DNA from: Megachile rotundata
Lineage: Eukaryota > Arthropoda > Insecta > Hymenoptera > Megachilidae
Direction: 5' to 3'
DNA length: 64,000 nt
Assembly: GCF_050947335.1 (NCBI RefSeq)
Contig: NW_027473510.1
Span: 124,001-188,000 of the forward strand
In this document: in pieces, positions 17,001 to 33,458 of the stretch
How positions within the stretch are numbered: the stretch's first letter is position 1
How the letters are laid out: the number at the start of each line of letters is the position of its first letter
Notes under the pieces: generated by a model
Database searches by the model: none
Told to the model about the DNA's origin: nothing
The model's input: the letters and a program-made list of their open reading frames with translations, nothing else
Position numbers and translations under genes: made by a program

Positions 17001-18990
17001 TCTAACTCATATTATTAGCCTTATTATGCTTATATGATCGATAGAACGGCAATTACTACACTTATTACTCTTATTATTATCAATCTAATTCATATTATTG
17101 GCCATGTTATGCTTATATGATCGATAGAACGACAATTACTATACTTATTACTCTTATTATTATCAATCTAACTCATATTATTAGCCATGTTATGCTTATA
17201 TGATCGATAGGACGACAATTACTATACTTATTACTCTTATTATTATCAATCTAACTCATATTATTAGCCATATTATGCATATATGATCGATAGAACGACA
17301 ATTACTATACTCATTACTCTTACTATTATCAATCTAACTCATATTATTAACCATATTATGCTTATATGATCGATAGAACGACAATTACTATACTTATTAC
17401 TCTTATTATTATCAATCTAACTCATATTATTAGCCATGTTATGCTTATATGATCGATAGGACGACAATTACTATATTTATTACTCTTATTATTATCAATC
17501 TAACTCATATTATTAAGCATATTATGCTTATATGATCGATAGAACGACAATTACTATACTTATTACTCTTATTATTATCAATCTAACTCATATTATTAGC
17601 CATGTTATGCTTATATGATCGATAGGACGACAATTACTATACTTATTACTCTTATTATTATCAATCTAACTCATATTATTAGCCTTATTTTGCTTATATG
17701 ATCGATAGAACGACAATTACTATACTTATTACTCTTATTATTATCAATCTAACTCATATTATTAGCCATGTTATGCTTATATGATCGATAGGACGACAAT
17801 TACTATACTTATTACTCTTATTATTATCAATCTAACTCATATTATTAACCATATTATGCTTATATGATCGATAGAACGACAATTACTATACTTATTACTC
17901 TTATTATTATCAATCTAACTCATATTATTAGCCATGTTGTGCTTATATGATCGATAGGACGACAATTACTATATTTATTACTCTTATTATTATCAATCTA
18001 ACTCATATTATTAAGCATATTATGCTTATATGATCGATAGAACGACAATTACTATACTTATTACACTCACTGTTATCAATGTAACTAATATTATTAACCA
18101 TATTATGCAAATATGATCGATAGAACGACAATTACTATACTTATTACTCTTATTATTATCAATCTAACTCATATTATTAGCCATATTATGCATATATGAT
18201 CGATAGAACGACAATTACTATACTTACTACTCTTATTATTATCAATCTAACTCATATTATTAACCATATTATGCAGATATGATCGATAGGACGACAATTA
18301 CTATACTTATTACTCTTATTATTATCAATCTAACTCATATTATTAGCCTTATTTTGCTTATATGATCGATAGAACGACAATTGCTATACTTATTGCTCTT
18401 ATTATTATCAATCTAACTCATATTATTAGCCTTATTATGCTTATGTGATCGATAGAAGGACAATTACTACACTTATTACTCTTATTATTATCAATCTAAT
18501 TCATATTATTGGCCATGTTATGCTTATATGATCGATAGAACGACAATTACTATACTTATTACTCTTATTATTATCAATCTAACTCATATTATTAGCCATG
18601 TTATGCTTATATGATCGATAGGACGACAATTACTATATTTATTACTCTTATTATTATCAATCTAACTCATATTATTAAGCATATTATGCTTATATGATCG
18701 ATAGGACGACAATTACTATACTTATTACTCTTATTATTATCAATCTAACTCATATTATTAGCCTTATTATGCTTATATGATCGATGGAACGACAATTACT
18801 ATACTTATTACTCTTGTTATTATCAATCTAACTCATATTATTAGCCATATTATGCTTATATGATCGATAGAACGACAATTACTATACTTATTACTCTTAT
18901 TATTATCAATCTCACTCATATTATTAGCCATGTTATGCTTATATGATCGATAGGACCACAATTACTATACTTATTGCTCTTATTATTATC

Positions 18991-21900
18991 AATCAAACTA
19001 TTATTATTAGCCATATTATGCTTATATGATCGATAGAACGACAATTACTATACTCATTACACTCACTATTATCAATCTAACTCATATTATTAACCATATT
19101 ATGCTTATATGATCGATAGAACGACAATTACTATACTTATTACTCTCACTATTATCAATCTAACTCATATTATTAACCATATTATGCAGATATGATCGAT
19201 AGAACGACAATTACTATACTTATTACTCTCTTTATTATCAATCTAACTCATATTATTAGCCATATTATGCTTATATGATCGATAGAACGACAATTACTAT
19301 ACTTATTACTCTTATTATTATCAATCTAACTCATATTATTAGCCATGTTATGCTTATATGATCGATAGGACGACAATTACTATATTTATTACTCTTATTA
19401 TTATCAATCTAACTCATATTATTAAGCATATTATGCTTATATGATCGATAGAACGACAATTACTATACTTATCACACTCACTGTTATCAATCTAACTCAT
19501 ATTATTAAGCATATTATGCTTATATGATCGATAGAACGACAATTACTATACTTATTACTCTTATTATTATCAATCTAACTCATATTATTAGCCATGTTAT
19601 GCTTATATGATCGATAGGACGACAATTACTATATTTATTACTCTTATTATTATCAATCTAACTCATATTATTAAGCATATTATGCTTATATGATCGATAG
19701 GACGACAATTACTATATTTATTACTCTTATTATTATCAATCTAACTCATATTATTAAGCATATTATGCTTATATGATCGATAGAACGACAATTACTATAC
19801 TTATCACACTCACTGTTATCAATCTAACTCATATTATTAAGCATATTATGCTTATATGATCGATAGAACGACAATTACTATACTTATTACTCTTATTATT
19901 ATCAATCTAACTCATATTATTAGCCATGTTATGCTTATATGATCGATAGGACGACAATTACTATACTTATTACTCTTATTATTATCAATCTAACTCATAT
20001 TATTAGCCTTATTATGCTTATATGATCGATGGAACGACAATTACTATACTTATTACTCTTGTTATTATCAATCTAACTCATATTATTAGCCATATTATGC
20101 TTATATGATCGATAGAACGACAATTACTATACTTATTACTCTTATTATTATCAATCTCACTCATATTATTAGCCATGTTATGCTTATATGATCGATAGGA
20201 CCACAATTACTATACTTATTGCTCTTATTATTATCAATCAAACTATTATTATTAGCCATATTATGCTTATATGATCGATAGAACGACAATTACTATACTC
20301 ATTACACTCACTATTATCAATCTAACTCATATTATTAACCATATTATGCTTATATGATCGATAGAACGACAATTACTATACTTATTACTCTCACTATTAT
20401 CAATCTAACTCATATTATTAACCATATTATGCAGATATGATCGATAGAACGACAATTACTATACTTATTACTCTTATTATTATCAATCTAACTCATATTA
20501 TTAAGCATATTATGCTTATATGATCGATAGAACGACAATTACTATACTTATCACACTCACTGTTATCAATCTAACTCATATTATTAAGCATATTATGCTT
20601 ATATGATCGATAGAACGACAATTACTATACTTATTACTCTTATTATTATCAATCTAACTCATATTATTAGCCATGTTATGCTTATATGATCGATAGGACG
20701 ACAATTACTATATTTATTACTCTTATTATTATCAATCTAACTCATATTATTAAGCATATTATGCTTATATGATCGATAGGACGACAATTACTATATTTAT
20801 TACTCTTATTATTATCAATCTAACTCATATTATTAAGCATATTATGCTTATATGATCGATAGAACGACAATTACTATACTTATCACACTCACTGTTATCA
20901 ATCTAACTCATATTATTAAGCATATTATGCTTATATGATCGATAGAACGACAATTACTATACTTATTACTCTTATTATTATCAATCTAACTCATATTATT
21001 AGCCATGTTATGCTTATATGATCGATAGGACGACAATTACTATATTTATTACTCTTATTATTATCAATCTAACTCATATTATTAAGCATATTATGCTTAT
21101 ATGATCGATAGAACGACAATTACTATACTTATTACTCTTATTATTATCAATCTAACTCATATTATTAACTATATTATGCAGATATGATCGATAGAACGAC
21201 AATTACTATACTTATTACTCTTATTATTATCAATCTAACTCATATTATTAGCCATGTTATGCTTATATGATCGATAGGACGACAATTACTATACTTATTA
21301 CTCTTATTATTATCAATCTAACTCATATTATTAGCCTTATTTTGCTTATATGATCGATAGAACGACAATTACTATACTTATTACTCTTATTATTATCAAT
21401 CTAACTCATATTATTAGCCATGTTATGCTTATATGATCGATAGGACGACAATTACTATACTTATTACTCTTATTATTATCAATCTAACTCATATTATTAA
21501 GCATATTATGCTTATATGATCGATAGAACGACAATTTCTATACTTATTACACTCACTGTTATCAATCTAACTCATTTTATTAGCCATATTATGCTTATAT
21601 GATCGATAGAACGACAATTGCTATACTTATTGCTCTTATTATTATCAATCTAACTCATATTATTAAGCATATTATGCTTATATGATCGATAGAACGACAA
21701 TTACTATACTTATTACACTCACTGTTATCAATCTAACTCATATTATTAGCCATATTATGCTTATATGATCGATAGAACGACAATTGCTATACGTATTGCT
21801 CTTATTATTATCAATCTAACTCATATTATTAGCCATGTTATGCATATATGATCGATAGAACGACAATTACTATACTCATTACTCTTACTATTATCAATCT

Positions 21901-24900
21901 AACTCATATTATTAGCCATGTTATGCTTATATGATCGATAGGACGACATTTGCTATACTTATTACTCTTATTATTATCAATCTAACTCATATTATTAACC
22001 ATATTATGCAGATATGATCGATAGAACGACAATTACTATACTTATTACTCTTATTATTATCAATCTAACTCATATTATTAGCCATGTTATGCTTATATGA
22101 TCGATAGGACGACAATTACTATACTTATTACTCTTATTATTATCAATCTAACTCATATTATTAACCATATTATGCAGATATGATCGATAGAACGACAATT
22201 ACTATACCTATTACTCTTATTATTATCAATCTAACTCATATTATTAACCATATTATGCTTATATGATCGATAGAACGACCATCACTTTACTTATTACACT
22301 CTCTATTATCAATCTGACTCATATTATTAGCCATGTTTTGCTTATATGATCGATAGGACGACATTTGCTATACTTATTACTCTTATTATTATCAATCTAA
22401 CTCATATTTTTAGCCATATTATGCTTATATGAGCGATAGAACGACAATTACTATACTCATTACTCTTATTATTATCAATCTAACTTATATAATTAGCCAT
22501 GTTATGCTTATAGGATCGATAGGACGACAATTACTATACTTATTGCTCTTATTATTATCAATCCAACTCATATTATTAGCCATATTATGCTTATATGATC
22601 GATAGAACGACAATTGCTATACTTATTGCTCTTATTATTATCAATCTAACTCATATTATTAGCCATGTTATGCTTATATGATCGATAGGAAGACATTTGC
22701 TATACTTATTACTCTTATTATTATCAATCTAACTCATATTATTAACCATATTATGCAGATATGATCGATAGAACGACAATTACTATACTTATTACTCTTA
22801 TTAGTATCAATCTAACTCATATTATTAGCCATGTTATGCTTATATGATCGATAGGACGACAATTACTATACTTATTACTCTATTATTATCAATCTAACTC
22901 ATATTATTAACCATATTATGCAGATATGATCGATGGAACGACATTTACTGTACTTATTACTCTTATTATTATCAATCTAACTCATATTATTAACCATATT
23001 ATGCTTATATGATCGATAGAACGACCATCACTTTACTTACTACACTCACTATTATCAATCTAACTCATATTATTAACCATATTATGCAGATATGATCGAT
23101 AGGACGACCATCACTTTACTTATTACACTCACTATTATCAATCTAACTCATATTATTAACCATATTATGCAGATATGATCGATAGGACGACAATTACTAT
23201 ACTTATTACTCTTATTATTATCAATCTAACTCATATTATTAAGCATATTATGCTTATATGATCGATAGAACGACAATTACTATACTTATTACACTCACTA
23301 TTATCAATCTAACTCATATTATTAAGCATATTATGCTTATATGATCGATAGAACGACAATTACTATACTTATTACACTCACTGTTATCAATCTAACTAAT
23401 ATTATTAACCATATTATGCAAATATGATCGATAGAACGACAATTACTATACTTATTACTCTTACTATTATCAATCTAACTCATATTATTAGCCATATTAT
23501 GCTTATATGATCGATAGAACGACAATTGCTATACTTATTGCTCTTATTGTTATCAATCTAACTCATATTTTTAGCCATATTATGCTTATATGATGGATAG
23601 AACGACAATTACTATACTCATTACTCTTATTATTATCAATCTAACTTATATAATTAGACATGTTATGCTTATATGATCGATAGGACGACAATTACTATAC
23701 TTATTGCTCTTATTATTATCAATCTAACTCATATTATTAGCCATGTTATGCTTATATGATCGATAGGACGACAATTACTATACTCATTACTCTTACTATT
23801 ATCAATCTAACTCATATTAATAGCCATATTATGCTTATATGACAGATAGAACGACAATTGCTATACTTATTACACTCACTATTATCAATCTAACTCATAT
23901 TATTAAGCATATTATGCTTATATGATCGATAGAACGACAATTGCTATACTTATTACACTCACTATTATCAATCTAACTCATATTATTAAGCATATTATGC
24001 TTATATGATCGATAGGACGACAATTACTATATTTATTACTCTTATTATTATCAATCTAACTCATATTATTAAGCATATTATGCTTATATGATCGATAGGA
24101 CGACAATTACTATACTTATTACTCTTATTATTATCAATCTAACTCATATTATTAGCCTTATTATGCTTATATGATCGATGGAACGTCAATTACTATACTT
24201 ATTACTCTTGTTATTATCAATCTAACTCATATTATTAGCCATATTATGCTTATATGATCGATAGAACGACAATTACTATACTTATTACTCTTATTATTAT
24301 CAATCTCACTCATATTATTAGCCATGTTATGCTTATATGATCGATAGGACCACAATTACTATACTTATTGCTCTTATTATTATCAATCAAACTATTATTA
24401 TTAGCCATATTATGCTTATATGATCGATAGAACGACAATTACTATACTCATTACACTCACTATTATCAATCTAACTCATATTATTAACCATATTATGCTT
24501 ATATGATCGATAGAACGACAATTACTATACTTATTACTCTCACTATTATCAATCTAACTCATATTATTAACCATATTATGCAGATATGATCGATAGAACG
24601 ACAATTACTATACTTATTACTCTCTTTATTATCAATCTAACTCATATTATTAGCCATATTATGCTTATATGATCGATAGAACGACAATTACTATACTTAT
24701 TACTCTTATTATTATCAATCTAACTCATATTATTAGCCATGTTATGCTTATATGATCGATAGGACGACAATTACTATATTTATTACTCTTATTATTATCA
24801 ATCTAACTCATATTATTAAGCATATTATGCTTATATGATCGATAGAACGACAATTACTATACTTATCACACTCACTGTTATCAATCTAACTCATATTATT

Positions 24901-27900
24901 AAGCATATTATGCTTATATGATCGATAGAACGACAATTACTATACTTATTACTCTTATTATTATCAATCTAACTCATATTATTAGCCATGTTATGCTTAT
25001 ATGATCGATAGGACGACAATTACTATATTTATTACTCTTATTATTATCAATCTAACTCATATTATTAAGCATATTATGCTTATATGATCGATAGGACGAC
25101 AATTACTATATTTATTACTCTTATTATTATCAATCTAACTCATATTATTAAGCATATTATGCTTATATGATCGATAGAACGACAATTACTATACTTATCA
25201 CACTCACTGTTATCAATCTAACTCATATTATTAAGCATATTATGCTTATATGATCGATAGAACGACAATTACTATACTTATTACTCTTATTATTATCAAT
25301 CTAACTCATATTATTAGCCATGTTATGCTTATATGATCGATAGGACGACAATTACTATATTTATTACTCTTATTATTATCAATCTAACTCATATTATTAA
25401 GCATATTATGCTTATATGATCGATAGAACGACAATTACTATACTTATTACTCTTATTATTATCAATCTAACTCATATTATTAACTATATTATGCAGATAT
25501 GATCGATAGAACGACAATTACTATACTTATTACTCTTATTATTATCAATCTAACTCATATTATTAGCCATGTTATGCTTATATGATCGATAGGACGACAA
25601 TTACTATACTTATTACTCTTATTATTATCAATCTAACTCATATTATTAGCCTTATTTTGCTTATATGATCGATAGAACGACAATTACTATACTTATTACT
25701 CTTATTATTATCAATCTAACTCATATTATTAGCCATGTTATGCTTATATGATCGATAGGACGACAATTACTATACTTATTACTCTTATTATTATCAATCT
25801 AACTCATATTATTAAGCATATTATGCTTATATGATCGATAGAACGACAATTTCTATACTTATTACACTCACTGTTATCAATCTAACTCATTTTATTAGCC
25901 ATATTATGCTTATATGATCGATAGAACGACAATTGCTATACTTATTGCTCTTATTATTATCAATCTAACTCATATTATTAAGCATATTATGCTTATATGA
26001 TCGATAGAACGACAATTACTATACTTATTACACTCACTGTTATCAATCTAACTCATATTATTAGCCATATTATGCTTATATGATCGATAGAACGACAATT
26101 GCTATACGTATTGCTCTTATTATTATCAATCTAACTCATATTATTAGCCATGTTATGCATATATGATCGATAGAACGACAATTACTATACTCATTACTCT
26201 TACTATTATCAATCTAACTCATATTATTAGCCATATTATGCTTATATGATCGATAGAACGACAATTGCTATACATATTGCTCTTATTATTATCAATCTAA
26301 CTCATATTATTAAGCATATTATGCTTATATGATCGATAGAACGACAATTACTATACTTATCACACTCACTGTTATCAATCTAACTCATATTATTAAGCAT
26401 ATTATGCTTATATGATCGATAGAACGACAATTACTATACTTATTACTCTTATTATTATCAATCTAACTCATATTATTAGCCATGTTATGCTTATATGATC
26501 GATAGGACGACAATTACTATATTTATTACTCTTATTATTATCAATCTAACTCATATTATTAGCCATGTTATGCTTATATGATCGATAGGACGACATTTGC
26601 TATACTTATTACTCTTATTATTATCAATCTAACTCATATTATTAACCATATTATGCAGATATGATCGATAGAACGACAATTACTATACTTATTACTCTTA
26701 TTATTATCAATCTAACTCATATTATTAGCCATGTTATGCTTATATGATCGATAGGACGACAATTACTATACTTATTACTCTTATTATTATCAATCTAACT
26801 CATATTATTAACCATATTATGCAGATATGATCGATAGAACGACAATTACTATACCTATTACTCTTATTATTATCAATCTAACTCATATTATTAACCATAT
26901 TATGCTTATATGATCGATAGAACGACCATCACTTTACTTATTACACTCACTATTATCAATCTAACTCATATTATTAGCCATGTTTTGCTTATATGATCGA
27001 TAGGACGACATTTGCTATACTTATTACTCTTATTATTATCAATCTAACTCATATTTTTAGCCATATTATGCTTATATGAGCGATAGAACGACAATTACTA
27101 TACTCATTACTCTTATTATTATCAATCTAACTTATATAATTAGCCATGTTATGCTTATAGGATCGATAGGACGACAATTACTATACTTATTGCTCTTATT
27201 ATTATCAATCCAACTCATATTATTAGCCATATTATGCTTATATGATCGATAGAACGACAATTGCTATACTTATTGCTCTTATTATTATCAATCTAACTCA
27301 TATTATTAGCCATGTTATGCTTATATGATCGATAGGAAGACATTTGCTATACTTATTACTCTTATTATTATCAATCTAACTCATATTATTAACCATATTA
27401 TGCAGATATGATCGATAGAACGACAATTACTATACTTATTACTCTTATTAGTATCAATCTAACTCATATTATTAGCCATGTTATGCTTATATGATCGATA
27501 GGACGACAATAACTATACTTATTACTCTATTATTATCAATCTAACTCATATTATTAACCATATTATGCAGATATGATCGATGGAACGACATTTACTGTAC
27601 TTATTACTCTTATTATTATCAATCTAACTCATATTATTAACCATATTATGCTTATATGATCGATAGAACGACCATCACTTTACTTACTACACTCACTATT
27701 ATCAATCTAACTCATATTATTAACCATATTATGCAGATATGATCGATAGGACGACCATCACTTTACTTATTACACTCACTATTATCAATCTAACTCATAT
27801 TATTAACCATATTATGCAGATATGATCGATAGGACGACAATTACTATACTTATTACTCTTATTATTATCAATCTAACTCATATTATTAAGCATATTATGC

Positions 27901-30900
27901 TTATATGATCGATAGAACGACAATTACTATACTTATTACACTCACTATTATCAATCTAACTCATATTATTAAGCATATTATGCTTATATGATCGATAGAA
28001 CGACAATTACTATACTTATTACACTCACTGTTATCAATCTAACTAATATTATTGACCATATTATGCAAATATGATCGATAGAACGACAATTACTATACTT
28101 ATTACTCTTACTATTATCAATCTAACTTATATAATTAGACATGTTATGCTTATATGATCGATAGGACGACAATTACTATACTTATTGCTCTTATTATTAT
28201 CAATCTAACTCATATTATTAGCCATGTTATGCTTATATGATCGATAGGACGACAATTACTATACTCATTACTCTTACTATTATCAATCTAACTCATATTA
28301 ATAGCCATATTATGCTTATATGACAGATAGAACGACAATTGCTATACTTATTACACTCACTATTATCAATCTAACTCATATTATTAAGCATATTATGCTT
28401 ATATGATCGATAGAACGACAATTACTATACTTATTACACTCACTGTTATCAATCTAACTAATATTATTAACCATATTATGCAAATATGATCGATAGAACG
28501 ACAATTACTATACTTATTACACTCACTGTTATCAATCTAACTAATATTATTAACCATATTATGCAAATATGATCGATAGAACGACAATTACTATACTTAT
28601 TACTCTTACTATTATCAATCTAACTCATATTTTTAGCCATATTATGCTTATATGATCGATAGAACGACAATTACTATACTCATTACTCTTATTATTATCA
28701 ATCTAACTTATATAATTAGACATGTTATGCTTATATGATCGATAGGACGACAATTACTATACTTATTGCTCTTATTATTATCAATCTAACTCATATTATT
28801 AGCCATGTTATGCTTATATGATCGATAGGACGACAATTACTATACTCATTACTCTTACTATTATCAATCTAACTCATATTAATAGCCATATTATGCTTAT
28901 ATGACAGATAGAACGACAATTGCTATACTTATTGCTCTTATTATTATCAATCTAACTCATATTATTAAGCATATTATGCTTATATGATCGATAGAACGAC
29001 CATCACTTTACTTATTACACTCACTATTATCAATCTAACTCATATTATTAACCATATTATGCAGATAGATCGATAGGACGACAATTACTATATTTATTAC
29101 TCTTATTATTATCAATCTAACTCATATTATTAGCCTTATTATGCTTATATGATCGATAGAACGACAATTACTACACTTATTACTCTTATTATTATCAATC
29201 TAACTCATATTATTAAGCATATTATGCTTATATGATCGATAGAACGACAATTACTATACTTATCACACTCACTGTTATCAATCTAACTCATATTATTAAG
29301 CATATTATGCTTATATGATCGATAGAACGACAATTACTATACTTATTACTCTTATTATTATCAATCTAACTCATATTATTAGCCATGTTATGCTTATATG
29401 ATCGATAGGACGACAATTACTATATTTATTACTCTTATTATTATCAATCTAACTCATATTATTAAGCATATTATGCTTATATGATCGATAGGACGACAAT
29501 TACTATATTTATTACTCTTATTATTATCAATCTAACTCATATTATTAAGCATATTATGCTTATATGATCGATAGAACGACAATTACTATACTTATCACAC
29601 TCACTGTTATCAATCTAACTCATATTATTAAGCATATTATGCTTATATGATCGATAGAACGACAATTACTATACTTATTACTCTTATTATTATCAATCTA
29701 ACTCATATTATTAGCCATGTTATGCTTATATGATCGATAGGACGACAATTACTATATTTATTACTCTTATTATTATCAATCTAACTCATATTATTAAGCA
29801 TATTATGCTTATATGATCGATAGAACGACAATTACTATACTTATTACTCTTATTATTATCAATCTAACTCATATTATTAACTATATTATGCAGATATGAT
29901 CGATAGAACGACAATTACTATACTTATTACTCTTATTATTATCAATCTAACTCATATTATTAGCCATGTTATGCTTATATGATCGATAGGACGACAATTA
30001 CTATACTTATTACTCTTATTATTATCAATCTAACTCATATTATTAGCCTTATTTTGCTTATATGATCGATAGAACGACAATTACTATACTTATTACTCTT
30101 ATTATTATCAATCTAACTCATATTATTAGCCATGTTATGCTTATATGATCGATAGGACGACAATTACTATACTTATTACTCTTATTATTATCAATCTAAC
30201 TCATATTATTAAGCATATTATGCTTATATGATCGATAGAACGACAATTTCTATACTTATTACACTCACTGTTATCAATCTAACTCATTTTATTAGCCATA
30301 TTATGCTTATATGATCGATAGAACGACAATTGCTATACTTATTGCTCTTATTATTATCAATCTAACTCATATTATTAAGCATATTATGCTTATATGATCG
30401 ATAGAACGACAATTACTATACTTATTACACTCACTGTTATCAATCTAACTCATATTATTAGCCATATTATGCTTATATGATCGATAGAACGACAATTGCT
30501 ATACGTATTGCTCTTATTATTATCAATCTAACTCATATTATTAGCCATGTTATGCATATATGATCGATAGAACGACAATTACTATACTCATTACTCTTAC
30601 TATTATCAATCTAACTCATATTATTAGCCATATTATGCTTATATGATCGATAGAACGACAATTGCTATACATATTGCTCTTATTATTATCAATCTAACTC
30701 ATATTATTAAGCATATTATGCTTATATGATCGATAGAACGACAATTACTATACTTATCACACTCACTGTTATCAATCTAACTCATATTATTAAGCATATT
30801 ATGCTTATATGATCGATAGAACGACAATTACTATACTTATTACTCTTATTATTATCAATCTAACTCATATTATTAGCCATGTTATGCTTATATGATCGAT

Positions 30901-33458
30901 AGGACGACAATTACTATATTTATTACTCTTATTATTATCAATCTAACTCATATTATTAGCCATGTTATGCTTATATGATCGATAGGACGACATTTGCTAT
31001 ACTTATTACTCTTATTATTATCAATCTAACTCATATTATTAACCATATTATGCAGATATGATCGATAGAACGACAATTACTATACTTATTACTCTTATTA
31101 TTATCAATCTAACTCATATTATTAGCCATGTTATGCTTATATGATCGATAGGACGACAATTACTATACTTATTACTCTTATTATTATCAATCTAACTCAT
31201 ATTATTAACCATATTATGCAGATATGATCGATAGAACGACAATTACTATACCTATTACTCTTATTATTATCAATCTAACTCATATTATTAACCATATTAT
31301 GCTTATATGATCGATAGAACGACCATCACTTTACTTATTACACTCACTATTATCAATCTAACTCATATTATTAGCCATGTTTTGCTTATATGATCGATAG
31401 GACGACATTTGCTATACTTATTACTCTTATTATTATCAATCTAACTCATATTTTTAGCCATATTATGCTTATATGAGCGATAGAACGACAATTACTATAC
31501 TCATTACTCTTATTATTATCAATCTAACTTATATAATTAGCCATGTTATGCTTATAGGATCGATAGGACGACAATTACTATACTTATTGCTCTTATTATT
31601 ATCAATCCAACTCATATTATTAGCCATATTATGCTTATATGATCGATAGAACGACAATTGCTATACTTATTGCTCTTATTATTATCAATCTAACTCATAT
31701 TATTAGCCATGTTATGCTTATATGATCGATAGGAAGACATTTGCTATACTTATTACTCTTATTATTATCAATCTAACTCATATTATTAACCATATTATGC
31801 AGATATGATCGATAGAACGACAATTACTATACTTATTACTCTTATTAGTATCAATCTAACTCATATTATTAGCCATGTTATGCTTATATGATCGATAGGA
31901 CGACAATAACTATACTTATTACTCTATTATTATCAATCTAACTCATATTATTAACCATATTATGCAGATATGATCGATGGAACGACATTTACTGTACTTA
32001 TTACTCTTATTATTATCAATCTAACTCATATTATTAACCATATTATGCTTATATGATCGATAGAACGACCATCACTTTACTTACTACACTCACTATTATC
32101 AATCTAACTCATATTATTAACCATATTATGCAGATATGATCGATAGGACGACCATCACTTTACTTATTACACTCACTATTATCAATCTAACTCATATTAT
32201 TAACCATATTATGCAGATATGATCGATAGGACGACAATTACTATACTTATTACTCTTATTATTATCAATCTAACTCATATTATTAAGCATATTATGCTTA
32301 TATGATCGATAGAACGACAATTACTATACTTATTACACTCACTATTATCAATCTAACTCATATTATTAAGCATATTATGCTTATATGATCGATAGAACGA
32401 CAATTACTATACTTATTACACTCACTGTTATCAATCTAACTAATATTATTAACCATATTATGCAAATATGATCGATAGAACGACAATTACTATACTTATT
32501 ACTCTTACTATTATCAATCTAACTTATATAATTAGACATGTTATGCTTATATGATCGATAGGACGACAATTACTATACTTATTGCTCTTATTATTATCAA
32601 TCTAACTCATATTATTAGCCATGTTATGCTTATATGATCGATAGGACGACAATTACTATACTCATTACTCTTACTATTATCAATCTAACTCATATTAATA
32701 GCCATATTATGCTTATATGACAGATAGAACGACAATTGCTATACTTATTACACTCACTATTATCAATCTAACTCATATTATTAAGCATATTATGCTTATA
32801 TGATCGATAGAACGACAATTACTATACTTATTACACTCACTGTTATCAATCTAACTAATATTATTAACCATATTATGCAAATATGATCGATAGAACGACA
32901 ATTACTATACTTATTACTCTTACTATTATCAATCTAACTCATATTATTAGCCATATTATGCTTATATGATCGATAGAACGACAATTGCTATACTTATTGC
33001 TCTTATTATTATCAATCTAACTCATATTTTTAGCCATATTATGCTTATATGATCGATAGAACGACAATTACTATACTCATTACTCTTATTATTATCAATC
33101 TAACTTATATAATTAGACATGTTATGCTTATATGATCGATAGGACGACAATTACTATACTTATTGCTCTTATTATTATCAATCTAACTCATATTATTAGC
33201 CATGTTATGCTTATATGATCGATAGGACGACAATTACTATACTCATTACTCTTACTATTATCAATCTAACTCATATTAATAGCCATATTATGCTTATATG
33301 ACAGATAGAACGACAATTGCTATACTTATTGCTCTTATTATTATCAATCTAACTCATATTATTAAGCATATTATGCTTATATGATCGATAGAACGACCAT
33401 CACTTTACTTATTACACTCACTATTATCAATCTAACTCATATTATTAACCATATTATG
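18991..33458. repeat. Higher-order repeat block C (large units of about 50-56 monomers)
   Basis: Rare variants recur in conserved order. CTTATAGGATCG is at 22513, 27160 and 31557, with intervals of 56 monomers minus 1 base and 53 monomers minus 2 bases. The one-base-short ACTCTATTATTATC lies near 22880, 27530 and 31925. AATCAAACTATT is at 18991, 20236 and 24385, with intervals of 15 monomers and 50 monomers minus 1 base. The interval of about 24.8-28.5 kb matches about 29.2-32.9 kb almost base for base at an offset of 4397 bp. This is the most homogeneous part of the array and so the most recently amplified. Copy borders are approximate. Confidence 0.8.
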